This document shows, one piece after another, positions 1 through 12,100 of a stretch of 64,000 nucleotides of DNA (its first letter is position 1; each line of letters opens with the position of its first letter). The DNA is taken from positions 47,145,895 to 47,209,894 of the forward strand of contig OY855905.1 of assembly GCA_963693305.1 (NCBI GenBank), in the 5' to 3' direction. A program made the position numbers and the translations under genes. Under the pieces are notes generated by a model. That model was given only the letters and a program-made list of their open reading frames with translations, was not told where the DNA came from and did not search any database. This DNA is from Meandrina meandrites. Lineage: Eukaryota; Cnidaria; Anthozoa; Scleractinia; Meandrinidae.

Positions 1-836
1 CCGTCTTGTATGATTTGGTTGCATGATTAACTATTCTGTTTTATCTTACACGTTGCCAAAATAATACCTTAGAGAATTTAATGTAGAAACCTGAATGAGT
101 TTCCTTCGTTTCTGGTAAGCAAATGCGCGGTAGAAATCTGAAGTTACACACCCAAGCACAGGTAACAGGTAAGCTCATGCTTTTAGGAGCTTTGAAAGCA
201 GCCTTAATTTTTAAGCTTAATTTACGGGGAGATCTGAGAACCGTCACATCTTTGAATTTATACATAAATGAACATTAGATTGTCACAGTAAAATTAGACT
301 TCAGGGCTAGTGTATACATTTACGTTTGCTACCTCATAGTTGGAAAAGGCTTGTAAATTCTGTAGTTCTCATGCCAACTCCAACACCATTGAAATACACA
401 TTAACTGAATTATCAGCGAAGATCGATCTCTTCCTTCCTTTTGATGCAGCTTTTGACAGTCTTTTATTCATCACTTTAGTGAACTTGACCGGCTCTGAGC
501 TCAATTTTATTTCAATTTAATTTATGTTCCAGTCTTCGTCAGACGCAGGAACGGTAAGCTGCAGACTGTGCTTTAACCCCTCTCGTAAAAAGATATCCGA
601 AATTACTTGGCAAGAGTTTCCATGCTGTAGGTAAGTAAATAAAGTAAAAAATATTCAAGAAGATATATGTTCTTCACCACGCTTTCTTCGCACGTCTTCC
701 CAGCGATTTTGCTTCGTTTAATTTGAAATGAAATGTCCAGATCAGTTTTTTATACGAGAAAAAAAACCTCTAAAGTAACGCAGTGTTCTTACAAATTTCT
801 ACGAGAAGTAGCTTAACTCACGACGAACTGAAGTGT
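1..836. other. Gene-free stretch with degenerate repeat
   Basis: I see no supported gene. Positions 130-260 resemble the repeat unit better preserved at 2.5-4.2 kb (shared text such as TTTGAAAGCAGCCTTA at about 193 and 4135). The short minus-strand reading frame at 41-265 falls in this repeat and lacks domain or splice support. Confidence 0.4.
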
Positions 837-840
837 TTAA

Positions 841-1461
841 GACGGAATCCACCAGGAAGTCGAGTAATATTTATTTAAGTAGGACAAAAATCGAGTACCA
901 GAATAATTTAAATCCTATTGCATTATTTTCTACCCTAAATAAAAGGTAAAGATGTAAGTAATTATCACTGATAACACCAACAACAATTTCTTATCAGAGT
1001 CTTAGAAAATGAATTTCAAAGTTCACAAGCTATAGGGAAATTCTCAAGTGCAGCCATTTTGTAAAATCGTCTTTAAGCGATTCAGTGGAATTCAGTGAAA
1101 TTTCAAAATTTGTTTTCGGTGTTTGGTGTTGTTAGAAAAGATTTCTTTTGATAAGATATTTGAAGCAGTAACACAAAAGTTTGCAATAAGGTGTAAATAA
1201 TTTTGGTACAACAATTTCTTATCAGAGCCTGAGAAAATGAAATTTAATGTTCACAAGCTATAGGCAAAAGCTCGCGTCTTTTAAGCGATTTAGTGGAATT
1301 CAGCGGAACTTCGAGATTGGTTTTCGATTTTTGGTGTTGTTAGAAAAGATTTCTTTTGATAAGATATTTGAAGCAGTAACACAAAAGCCTGCAATAAAGT
1401 GTAAATAATTTTGGTACATAATTTTGTCCAACAACTACTCGAAGTCCTGGCGGATTCCGTC
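841..1461 (+). mobile_element. TTAA-flanked MITE, copy 1 (piggyBac-type)
   Basis: A 621-bp non-coding element begins GACGGAATCCACCAGGA and ends with the inverse TCCTGGCGGATTCCGTC. It is flanked on both sides by TTAA (837-840 and 1462-1465), the target duplication typical of piggyBac-type transposons. Inside, two roughly 200-bp blocks (about 977-1195 and 1208-1408) are divergent copies of each other, each with ACAATTTCTTATCAGAG. No transposase frame is present, so it would move only with help from elsewhere. A second copy in opposite orientation lies 400 bp away. Confidence 0.8.
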
Positions 1462-1866
1462 TTAAGCCTGCCGTATTGCGTAAGACGGACTCTAAATCAA
1501 GGACAAAGGCAAACTCAGCCCCAACCCTAATCGGTGCGTAAGGACGGACGGATGAGCGTGACATCCAAATTTTCTTGGTTTGATGGGTGTACTTAAATTT
1601 CTATAGCTTTGGATGCTCCACAGGCGCGGGAGCTCCGCAACAAATTAACGTCTTTTAGCTGAGGTATTTTCTTCAAAAGCACTTTACCTCGACATAAACG
1701 AAGTGTCTCTAAATGGCCACATTTTGTATGCTGGAAATTCAAACGTCAATTAAAGCTCGAAAACTGCCAATTATCTTCCCAGGTAAAAACTGACAATCCT
1801 GCTTCGTCATCACATGGCGTAGTCTTCGTTGAGTTCCAAAATGCAAGAATGATTGTTACTATTTAA

Positions 1867-2487
1867 GACGGAATCCGCCAGGACTTCGAGTAGTTGTTGG
1901 ACAAAATTATGTACCAAAATTATTTACACCTTATTGCAAGCTTTTGTGTTACTGCTTCAAATATCTTATCAAAAGAAATCTTTTCTAACAACACCAAACA
2001 TCGAAAACCAATCTCGAACATCCGCTGAATTCCACTAAATCGCTTAAAAGACGCGAGCTTTTGCCTATAGCTTGTGAACATTAAATTTCATTTTCTCAGG
2101 CTCTGATAAGAAATTGTTGTACCAAAATTATTTACACCTTATTGCAAACTTTTGTGTTACTGCTTCAAATATCTTATCAAAATAAATCTTTTCTAACAAC
2201 ACCAAACACCGAAAACAAATTTGGAAATTTCACTGAATTCCACTGAATCGCTTAAAGACGATTTTACAAAATGGCTGCACGTGAGAATTTCCCTATAGCT
2301 TGTGAACTTTGAAATTCATTTTCTAAGACTCTGATAAGAAATTGTTGTTGGTGTTATCAGTGATAATTACTTACATCTTTACCTTTTATTTAGGGTAGAA
2401 AATAATGCAATAGGAGTTAAATTATTCTGGTACTCGATTTTTGTCCAACTTAAATAAATATTACTCGACTTCCTGGTGGATTCCGTC
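1867..2487 (-). mobile_element. TTAA-flanked MITE, copy 2, inverted
   Basis: This copy is the same length (621 bp) as the element at 841-1461 but reversed, and is also bounded by TTAA (1863-1866 and 2488-2491). Terminal inverted repeats and both internal blocks are kept. The pair forms a large inverted repeat with a 400-bp spacer and could extrude as a cruciform or give hairpin RNA if transcribed through. It has no coding capacity. Confidence 0.8.
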
Positions 2488-2491
2488 TTAA

Positions 2492-4400
2492 ACTATCTCT
2501 GGCTGTGGCACTTTTGCTGAAGCAAAGACAATCAATGTGGATTTGTATATTTGATATTTAAATCGGCAAATGTGTTAAATGCAGTTCTACTGCGGGCAAG
2601 CAATTCTGGATATTTGTAGCCAGCCTCTAGCTGTCGATTTCTTTGAATTTTCCACCATTGAAGCAATACTGGTATTCAGTTGAATAATCGTTAATCTTGC
2701 AAAAACTTCTGATCAAGTGATTATATCAAATAGCAACATATTTCCTGTGAAGCAAATGTTATTATTTCCATTTACACGTGTAGTAAAGGCGCCCAATTGC
2801 TCAGCGGCTTTGTTTTGCTGCAGTAAAAGAATTCTGATAAGTAATTCGGGCCAGTGTCTTAATTAAAAGTACTTTTTTCACACAACTTCGGTTATGATCT
2901 CCTTTCTTTCCGTGTCTTGTAATGGGAAAAAAATTGCGTGCGCCATGTGAGGTTCATTTCGATGCAAATTTACGTCTGCTAGCTAACGTATTTCTTCAAA
3001 CGCACTTTACCTTGACATAAACATTTTAATTACTTATACTAAGTGCTTCTAAATGACTACATTTTGTTTTTTAGAAATTCAAATGTCAACAAAAGCTCCT
3101 AAACTTAACCAGTTATTCCCCAGGTAACAACTGGCAATGCTGTTGCATCATCCGTCCTTCGTAGTCTTTGTTTACTTCCAAAATATTAAAATGATATGTA
3201 AAATTTACAACCTCTCTGACTGTGAAACTTTTGCTTAAACATAGATAGTAAATGTGGATTTGCAGATGATACTTTCAAGTCGGCAGATATGTAATTAGCA
3301 CTTCTACTGAGCGCCAGCAGTTCCAGATATTTGAAACCAGCCTTTAACATCACTTCAAAGTCTTTTTTAGCTGTCGATTTCATGTCGTTTCTTTTACTTA
3401 TTATGGATTACTACACTTAAGCAAAGAAAGCCGTAGATCAATTTGGAAATTTGGCGGAATTTTACAATTTTCTCCACTGGAAAAAAATGCTGTTATTTGA
3501 TATAATCACGCGATCAAACCGCTTTCACAAAATTAACGATTATTTTACTAAAAACCATTATCGTCACTGTGGGAAAATTCACTGTGGCTTCAAAAAAACT
3601 AACTGTTCAGGCCACTTTCCTAAAAGTACTTTCTTCACACAACCAAGTAATTCGGTTATGGTAAGGAATCTCTTCGACAGATAACTAACATTGATCTCCT
3701 TTCTTTCCGTGTCTTGTAATGGGGAAAAAATTAGCGCGCGCCATGTCAGATTCATTTTGATACAAATTTACATCTGCTAACTAAGTATTTCCTTCAAATG
3801 CACTTTACTTCGACTTTAACTTTTAAATTACTTATTCTAAGTGCTTCTAAATGGTCACATTTTGTTGTTTAGAAATTCCACGTTTTTTTTTTTTTTTCAA
3901 ACCATTACAGCTTGACATAAACTGTTTTTATCTGTTAAAGAAAGTGCTTCTAAATGGTACTACTTTTTAATGTCGACAAAAATGCAACAGTGATGGTTAA
4001 TATTCACATTTTCTCCAGCTGTTGAGGCTAAAACAATAAACGAGAATTTGAAGATTCTATTTTGCACTCGGCAGATGAGTAAATACATTATTTACAAGCA
4101 AGCTCTACTGGCGCTAGCATTTCTGGATTTTTGAAAGCAGCCTTACATATAAGTTTAATGTCCTTTCTGAAACCAATATCGCTACTAAGTGAAAGTTCAT
4201 TGTGACTTCTTATAATTAATTTCAGGCAATTTTCCAATTTTTTTTTCCTCCACACGACCAGGTGATTTTGTTATAGTCAGGACTCGTTTGTTAGATAACC
4301 AACGTTGATCTCCTTGCTTTTCGTGTCTTGAAATGGGTAAAATAATTAGCCCGTGCGATTAATCCCATAATATGCATGATGGTAGTAAATTGGTGTCATT
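2492..4400. repeat. Degenerate tandem units of about 0.7-0.8 kb
   Basis: Landmarks recur in order at about 2505, 3213 and 4015 (a block with ATGTGGATTTG, a block with TCGGCA(G/A)AT, then TTTGAAA(G/C)CAGCC) and at about 2880, 3690 and 4310 (CTCCTTTCTTTCCGTGTCTT, then ATGGG plus an A-run). The region is therefore a diverged tandem array. A related piece lies at 1640-1760. The minus-strand frame at 3186-3383 lies in one unit; sister units have stops in the same register, so I do not call it a gene. Confidence 0.6.
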
Positions 4401-6357
4401 GAAGCGAAATTAACAAGTAGGAATGCTTTTGATGTATTGTCATTCCAAGAAAACATAATTCATCATCTCTGATTTAGCCTGCCACCTAAGCTTGAAAGCA
4501 TAGCGAGTCTCGCCGTTTATACTCAGTACTTGAAAAAAGGATCATCGCGATCAAATTCCAAAGAAAAGGTAGGAATATTGAACAATATACAAATCAAATG
4601 TTTAAATTCAAAAGCATCGTGTCAATACAGCAAGGTTATTTGTACGATGTCCTTCATCGGACAGTCACTCTCTCCACCAGCTTTCTTAGCTTTAGGGTGA
4701 GAAACAACACATCAATAGCAATAACCCCATATTTTATAGTAGTGTTTAGTTAATCAGTCATATTTCGGAAGCTTCTTACAGTACACATTCGCTTCGGTTG
4801 TTTTGGCAGTAATGTGTACACTAAAGAAGGCATTCGTTTTAAATCAAAGAAAATCATTTATATATTATGCGTTTACAAGTGGTATTACAAATTTTTATAT
4901 TTCACTTATATTTCAAAATAGTAAAGACACTGGTTTTTCAACAAGGATTTCAACGGACGCAGTGAAATATACCAACTTGGTGGTCGATCGCCGATTTATC
5001 CACTCTGCTCATTCTATAGACTGTTTTAAACTTTGATCTCAAAACTCGGACGAAAATAATTATAACTAAATGGCTAAAATGTAAAAACATTACAAAAGCA
5101 AATACTAGCGGTGAGTTCATTTCATTTTAAAGTGATTTTGATCTTAGTAGCTTTTCTCCATAAAAGACAAACTGTTTTCCTACTCTGCGCCTTCATCATC
5201 ACAAATGGACGAATGAAATAATGGTGCTAACGCCGTACTACTTGCTGTATATCGTTCAGTGCATGTCGATCAATTTACAAAGATCTTGTTAACGGAGGCC
5301 GCGTTTTCTTCTATATTTGTTTCCTCGTTTCCCCTTCAAAAATCCCACTTCCCACCTAGAAAAAGGAACTCATCCCAGTCCCACCAAGATAATTTTTGAT
5401 CCTTTATCCCGCCATAAAATTGCTCGTATCCCGCATCCCGCCTTGATTTTCTGTTGTTATATCAGAGAGTGAACCACCACCTCAGACGCAACAGCAAAGT
5501 GAGACAGTTCCAAGGAACTCGCCCATGAGAGCTGAGCGTTGATACCCAGCTAGGGAGAGAAAAGCCCCAGATAGGCTACCTGCTTACATTCTCTCCTGCC
5601 AAAGAGAAATCTAACTCTAGTAGGAACTATATGTATCGTTTAGACACTCGCCATCTTTAAAGTGGTCTACAACAAATCGGCTGTAACAACTTCACCAAAA
5701 GTATGCAAACAGGTCATTACGCAAAGTTTCTGGTGCGAGACTATCACTCGATGGAATGAGAAACGATCAGAGAACGTTCCTTAAACGCGTCAGGTACGGC
5801 TTTAAAGCAGACTGCACCAACTTTACAAAAACTTTGCAAGCTTCGAAATGTTTTTTCGTATAGTAAAAGACACTTTTTGAAAGGAGAATCGCTTTTAAAA
5901 ACAGCACATTTTCGGAATTCAGATCGAACTTTATGCGCGTTAGTCCCTCAAAGTGTTTTTAACTCAGATGTGTCTTTTACTTTTTTTTTTGGTCCTTTTT
6001 TCACTTCTTTTGTAATATAGTTAAGTAGTGCAACATACATCGTTTCAATAATGGGAAGGTTTGACAAATAAAATAATGTAAATAATGTGCACGCCTTTTT
6101 CTCGATTAGGTATAGAGCACTGTAGTGTAATGTATTGTATTGTATAAAGCATTAAGAAGATCTTGATTATATGAAGATACGTTGCCCCTGGTTGTAGAAC
6201 AACGCCACCACACATCCACATCCAAACCAACCCGCCTCATTATAGCTATCTTGTCCCGAATGTTGAAATAAATCAAAAGCATAAGGTGGATCAGAAAATC
6301 ACATCAAGTTCATTTTTCCTTTCAGACAGAAGAGAGAAAAGAAAAGTTGTGTTCATC
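4401..6357. other. Intergenic DNA upstream of the secreted Ly6 gene
   Basis: No gene is recognised. A good splice acceptor (pyrimidine tract then CAG at 6323-6325) lies 32 bp before the Ly6 start codon, so a 5'-UTR exon of that gene probably lies upstream; I could not place it. Confidence 0.4.
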
Positions 6358-7330
6358 ATGAAGTTCCCTGCAACGCTTCTTTCTTTGAGCATCTTGCTTA
6401 TCATCAATGCTGGTAAGAGTCGATTTCAAAGAGATTTACGTGATAAACGCCATATTCATGTTAAAATTACAGTTTTAAGCTCTAAAGCCGGCACTGATGT
6501 CAATTGAAACTAATCAAAAGCAACAGAAAAACGTTGTTGTTTTGTTGCAAATCTGTGCATTTACATTTCTAGAATATAAAAGAAAAAATAATGATTTTGA
6601 GTGATAAAATTATTGCCTCATTATCTTTCCAAAAAAGATCGTAATTCAGGATTAGAAGCATTTAAAAATGGTTAAATTGCCATAGCTCTTGTCATCTGTA
6701 CCATTTCTTTTAACCTCTTAGACCTCTTTATTTTCCATGGATCAACACAAATTCAACAATCCGCATGTGCGTTTATTGTTGAATGTGAACGTACCGATTG
6801 ATATGTACTTTTTTCCTAGATGAGTGATCGCTTGCTTACACAAGTATAACAAAATTCTCGAATCTGATTGGTTCTTAGCACGCCCTATTTTTTACCAAAT
6901 TGGAGCGCGCGCGGCTAAAGTGTCCAATAACAAAGTGTCCAATAACAAGGTGTCCAATAACAAATTTCGCGTGCTGCGCATGTACACGCTCTTTATTTTG
7001 TTCAGGCTTGTTGTGACTAAATACTCCTTGATATTCCTAAAACCTTCAGCTTAAAGAATGGTTTTTTGCCTTAGTGATGATAAGACCTTAGTAAGCTTCG
7101 CTTTATCTAAATTTTTTCTCGAATTTTGTTATACTTATGATTAATTGGTAATAGGACTTTGTTTTGTCCAATTCTGTCTGTAATCATACTCGGGATTAGA
7201 CAAATCGGAGTTCCGCTACGGGGTCGTCCTATTTTGTTAATCATTCGTATGATTACCATTACTTATTGTTTGCTTCCTTGCTTGCTTGCTTGATTGACCG
7301 ATTGATTGATTGACTGACTGACTGACTGAC

Positions 7331-7383
<53 letters not shown>

Positions 7384-7668
7384 TTACCAGAGGAAACCAA
7401 GGGATCTCTGTCGTGCTATTCTTGCGATAGTAACTCGTCGATGGATGACTGCATTGAAAACCAAACGGAGGAGGTCTGCTCTGAAGAGGAAAATCGTTGC
7501 GGAACATTTTCTAAGCAAGTCATTTCGACTGGTGAAGAAAGTTTCGGTAAAGGATGTGTTCCTGACGCCGAATGCCAGAAATACCAGACCCCAGGCGCCT
7601 GTGAGCGGGCTTTCGACGCTGAATGTGTGTTTACCTGCTGTGAAGAGAATCTCTGTAACTCTCACTGA
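6358..7668 (+). CDS. Secreted Ly6/uPAR three-finger protein, 2 exons
   Basis: Predicted 110-residue secreted protein. Exon 1 (6358-6412) encodes the signal peptide MKFPATLLSLSILLIINA and ends at donor G|GTAAGAGT in phase 1. Exon 2 (7391-7668) begins after TTTTACCAG and encodes one LU domain: it opens with LSCYSC, has the spaced cysteines of the fold, and closes with the diagnostic CCEENLCN. An NQT glycosylation site lies between the third and fourth cysteines. There is one cysteine pair beyond the usual ten. No hydrophobic tail follows, so it is predicted to be released, not GPI-anchored. The ligand is unknown. A possible poly(A) signal ATTAAA is at 7709. Its neighbour, convergent on the minus strand, has the same exon layout and phase. 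Confidence 0.85.
6838..7262 (+). mobile_element. R1 composite inverted-repeat element, copy A
   Basis: The first part (about 6844-7140) has inverted ends TATAACAAAATTC / GAATTTTGTTATA. It joins an imperfect hairpin (about 7148-7262) with arms GTAATCATAC...GTATGATTAC. Three tandem copies of GTGTCCAATAACAA lie at 6917-6963, giving repeated CCAAT boxes. Other copies are at 25985-26930 (interrupted) and 53403-53845 (reverse). It lies in the intron of the secreted Ly6 gene. No protein is encoded. Confidence 0.75.
7269..7384 (+). repeat. GCTT/GATT/GACT microsatellite beside a splice site
   Basis: A tetranucleotide tract changes from GCTT to GATT to GACT and back to GATT. It runs to within a few bases of the acceptor TTTTACCAG at 7390, so it forms the branch-point and pyrimidine region of the Ly6 intron. 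Confidence 0.95.
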
Positions 7669-8254
7669 TTGTATGTTCTAGTTTTCAGCTGCAATTGCAG
7701 GAGCAATTATTAAAGATCAAAATCTCAGTATTGCATGTATTTATGTTGGTTTTGAAGGCGATGTAAAATGCCTCTCGTTTATAAGTCGACCTCAAAATGA
7801 AAGAAAATCAGACAAGTATCGGGAAAGAAATCCATTAAGCAAAGCCTCGAAGGTTCTAAATGAGACCAGTTTTTAAAAGTGCTTGCTGATACAATTTTGT
7901 CCTCCGATAATTGATTTGGGAGGAAGAGAACTGAAGGAAGGATTTTGAACGATTCAAGACCACCAACCCTTCCATAAAATTTCCGTTTTCAAACAGAAAA
8001 AGACATGCGCGCGGGAGGAAGAAAACGATTCCACAACAATACTTGTGGAGCGGTTTTTTTTTTATTAATATAAATATAGTGTGGACGGTCTTCAGGTACT
8101 GATGATTTGCTACAAACTTGCTTTATTATCTTGCAATAGGAAGAAAGAGCAACAATAGTCGGCAAACCGAAGAATTACCACCTAAAAAGAACAAAGAAAT
8201 GATTAAAAGATTCAACTTTTTACCAAAATCGCAATTTTTTTTCGTGACATCATG

Positions 8255-8300
8255 TCACAGAATCAAGTATAGTAAAATTCAATACTCTTTCATCCTTGTA
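8255..8300 (-). promoter_or_regulatory. Weak SECIS-like hairpin in Ly6 3' UTR (candidate)
   Basis: Read on the minus strand, ATGA (8293-8290) is followed by ten bases, a small loop starting AA (8279-8278), ten bases, then TGAT (8265-8262). This order is that of a eukaryotic selenocysteine insertion element. The arms pair only weakly (about eight of ten positions, several A-U or G-U). It lies about 530 nt beyond the in-frame UGA and 240 nt beyond the final stop. It could easily be chance in AT-rich sequence. Confidence 0.15.
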
Positions 8301-8531
8301 ATCCCGTACTTCATCCCTAAAATGAATGTTATATTGTACTCTTTTGAATCTTTTTGTCCCAATTTTGTTGGCATTTGGCAATATTACGGAAATCAGAACT
8401 GTCGATAATCAGCCGGATACTGTCCCTTTACATCAAATAGATCACAAATTAGAGGGGAAGTTGAAAGGTTTTATATTAAACGCCAGCAGCTTTAAACAAC
8501 CAAGATTCTATTAAGTATTGGGATGGAAGAA

Positions 8532-9074
8532 TTACATCACGACAAGCGCCCAACACAAAAGAGAAGCCAGCCAAGTCAGCCCTTCAGAAGCGGCGATGTC
8601 TCCCGTGTTACACAGCTCTGACTGACAGCACGCTAATTCAAAGTCCCAGCCCAACATTTCTGCTTGCTCGAATCTTTTCTGGTACAAATCGCAAAGTTTT
8701 TCGTTGCTGCAACCTCGCATCTCGTGCTCGAAGTCGTCGCCGTCTTTTACTTCCTTCTTCTGGTGTGCTTTTATACATCTGTCAAAGGCAGGCGCGCACG
8801 TCACCTTCGTTTGGTTCCTCTCTCATTGCTGAGGAGTAAAGGACTTTCCTTTTAGGATCGCCTCTTGCAGGTTACAGAAGTAGCATTTCAGACAAAAACC
8901 TGAGAAATAAGAGGCATAAAAATAGTCAAAGGATGATGATGTACGGGAGGGAAGGGTGGAGCAGCACTTGGAAATAGCGATCGCCTCTCACTAAGGGACC
9001 GGTCATTAGTTATCGCCTGGCGGGCTGGGGAGGATAAAGTAGTAATCATACACCCTGAGTGGTGGTGGAGGCTT

Positions 9075-9106
<32 letters not shown>

Positions 9107-12100
9107 TGAAAGTAGCGAAGAATAGAAGAATTGTGTTACAAGCGTTGCGACCATCAGTGCTGAGTCTACTGGGAAACTAGTCAGGCGCCTATTTCTGGAC
9201 CTTCTGTTGGAAAAGGCGTTATTAACACAAACAGCCTGTAAAATGGAGGTTATAGAACGGTGAAGGGTCCAGCTCAGGCGAGGATCCTGTCGATGAATCT
9301 GACGGAAAGGCTGTTCAAGAGTCAATGGAGGGGGCTGCCCAGCACTTTTTTGACATATGTATATTTTTGTTGTTGCTGCTGTTGTCGTCTTCAAAGCCCT
9401 GGCCAAACGGTAACCAAGTGGACGCAATTAGTCGCATGTTGAACTTGCATACAGACTTGCATTGGGTGGACATAAGGACTCGCCAGCGCACGCAAGTTGC
9501 TCGCTGTAAAACAGAACTTGAATTAAACAGCAACGCTTGCGGTGACTTGCGTAGGGTGGCCAAACGGTGAAAAACTTGCGTTGACTTGTGTGTAAATTTG
9601 ATCTCGACCAAAGTGAACGCAAGTCAACGCAAGTACACGAAAGTCGTGGCCAAACGGAGATGCAAGTTTTAACTTTAACATTTGAAAGTAGACTTCAAGG
9701 AGGCGATCAACTGACACTGGTTATGATATTTACGACGATCCCACTGCCACATGGAATTCTCATATATTTTTCTGAATTATGCTCACCCAGGATATTTTGG
9801 AAAATGAATATTTCTGAGAGATAGCATTTCGTTCGATATGAAACGAGGTAGCCAACGGAAACTAAAACCCATGAATGTTTCTGGAACTTATCAAACTTCA
9901 AATATATTTTTGAGAAGCAAAAAAATCGTGAAAATACATATGCATTTTTTGGCAATAGTTAGAGTAGAAAATAGGAGGGGCTGGGGGAGAAAATTCGAAA
10001 ATATAGATAGCAGTGCTGGATAACGGTGCGAATCATGTGTCAATCAAGCTGGGTAACAGGTAAAGATAGGTAACAGGTAAAGATAGGTAACAGGTAAAGT
10101 CTGCATACGAGCTTAGGGGCCCATCAGGCCGCAGCTTATCCCGGTTTCCGTAGCATGAAGCGACTAGGAGTATTTCTACTCCCCCCCTGGATGAGATGCT
10201 AGTCCATCGCAGGGTTACCCCCAGCAGTAAATTCGCCGGTACCCATTTATACACCTGAGTGGAGAGAGGCACTATGAGAGTAAAGTATCTTGCCCAAGAA
10301 CACAACGCAGTACACCAGCCAGGGCTCGAACCCGGACCGCCCGATCCGGAGTCCAGCGCACTAACCATTAGGCCACCGCGCCTCCCACTACACCGCCTCT
10401 TTTTTCTCTATTACTGCGCATGCGTGCGTGTATAATGCGAACAGAAACGAATTTTGCGCCTGATGGTTTGCGCTCCCGAGATATGTTATGTTATTTTCAG
10501 CCGGATTTCTCACCTGATTTTCGCGGCGCTGAGAAATATCTCGGCGGAGTGGAATATATATGAAGCGAAAAAATTTGTCCGAGTTTGCATTTAACGAACG
10601 AAAAATGGCAAATCATCTGGGAATCATTGGGAACTAATCTTTCAATTATTATAATTAGCAAAACCTCTCTTTTGCCACACCGGTAGCGCACCGTTATCAC
10701 TGTTTTCCCCTTTCCCTTTAGCATAGAGAAAATGGCAAACTTCAAATGAGCAAACAAGATGCGAAGATTTATGAGCTAGCATGCGCACAATCTTTATTTC
10801 TTTTGTGCTTAAAAACTATGCGTGAATTACGTAGCAGAGACGTTTCTACTAGTTGCTAAGACAGACGTATAAAGAACCTCTGTCATTTGTCCACGGTCAA
10901 GGCCAAAAATTGTGAATTAACAAATAACTTTGTCAAGCTTCATAACCATTCTTCTCTATTCGCTATGCCCTTAGCAATCATTCGAATGCTACTGCGCACA
11001 CTCCGGTACCCGGAACCGCAATGTCACACTTCCAAGTACTTTCACAAAGGCAGTTTCTTCCCCCACCCCTAACCCCTGTAGATAATTCATGCAACGCATA
11101 AATTGAAGCAATACACAAAATCGTAACTTCATTTCGTCAAAGTATGTCGCCGACACGCGAGGCAACAATCCTGGGTTAAAGAGATTTTCAACCAACAGGA
11201 GTTAAAACGTCGTTGAAAAGAACCAGCTGGATGTTATCTTTGTCGTCGAAACTACTTCATGCAGTTAGTGAATTGAAGCATAGGCACTACTGATTCAGTT
11301 CAATTTCATTTCATTTCATCTTCACTGCGGGCGGGGGGGGGGGAGTCTCTCTCCACCGCCCCCCCCCCCCCCCTCCCCCATCGGGCCTGTGATTACTAGA
11401 TAAGAAACCATTTATACACATCAATTTCATTTTTTTGAAGCGCTTTAATATATTTCTAGTAAACTTCTTGCCCTCAAAATAAGAAGAAAAATAAATATGA
11501 TACAATCATCGCAAAATACTTTAAGAGGACATCTTGAATGACTCAAGCTATCGTTCATTTTAGTTGAAAATAACAAAAAACTGTGCGTTCATTGTGAATT
11601 TCGAATTGGCGCTTTATTTTTGAAGGGATATTCCGCTGCAGAAACATATCGTAGCAACGATGTTATGTTTTGTTCACTCGAGGGGACATGTTTAACGCGC
11701 ATGAGCACCCAAAAAATGATCAAATATAACAGAAGAGTTTGACTTTATGTACTTTAAGAGAGGCGCACCCAAGGATAAATATCGTGTTAAAAGGGTTAAA
11801 ATGAGGAATTTTATACAATTAAAATGTACAGAAACATTTCCCGTTAATTGCATCCATGGCCAACATTTCCAACTTAACGAACATGCATGAATTAAAACGA
11901 GGAACACCAAAATAATCTGGAAAACGAATTTTGCAATATTGACTTTTCGAGCGTTAGCCCTTTATCATAGCATGAATTATACGACCTGTAGTTGGCAGCT
12001 ACCGATTAGCTTTCTCCATTTATCACTATGCAGTGTGCCATCAACATTGCTGATCCCTGCAGTATGTAAGGACAAGTCACATATGAACAGAGTAAACAAT

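Noticed and set aside
8829..8875. A 47-nt intron (GTAACC to TTTACTCCTCAG) near the Ly6 UGA
   Set aside because: It lies upstream of the TGA, and its 47-nt length changes the reading frame away from the conserved LU domain.
8888..9427. 179-residue minus-strand frame
   Set aside because: It reads through a C24 homopolymer and SINE-like DNA, has no domain, and overlaps the Ly6 exon 2 acceptor.
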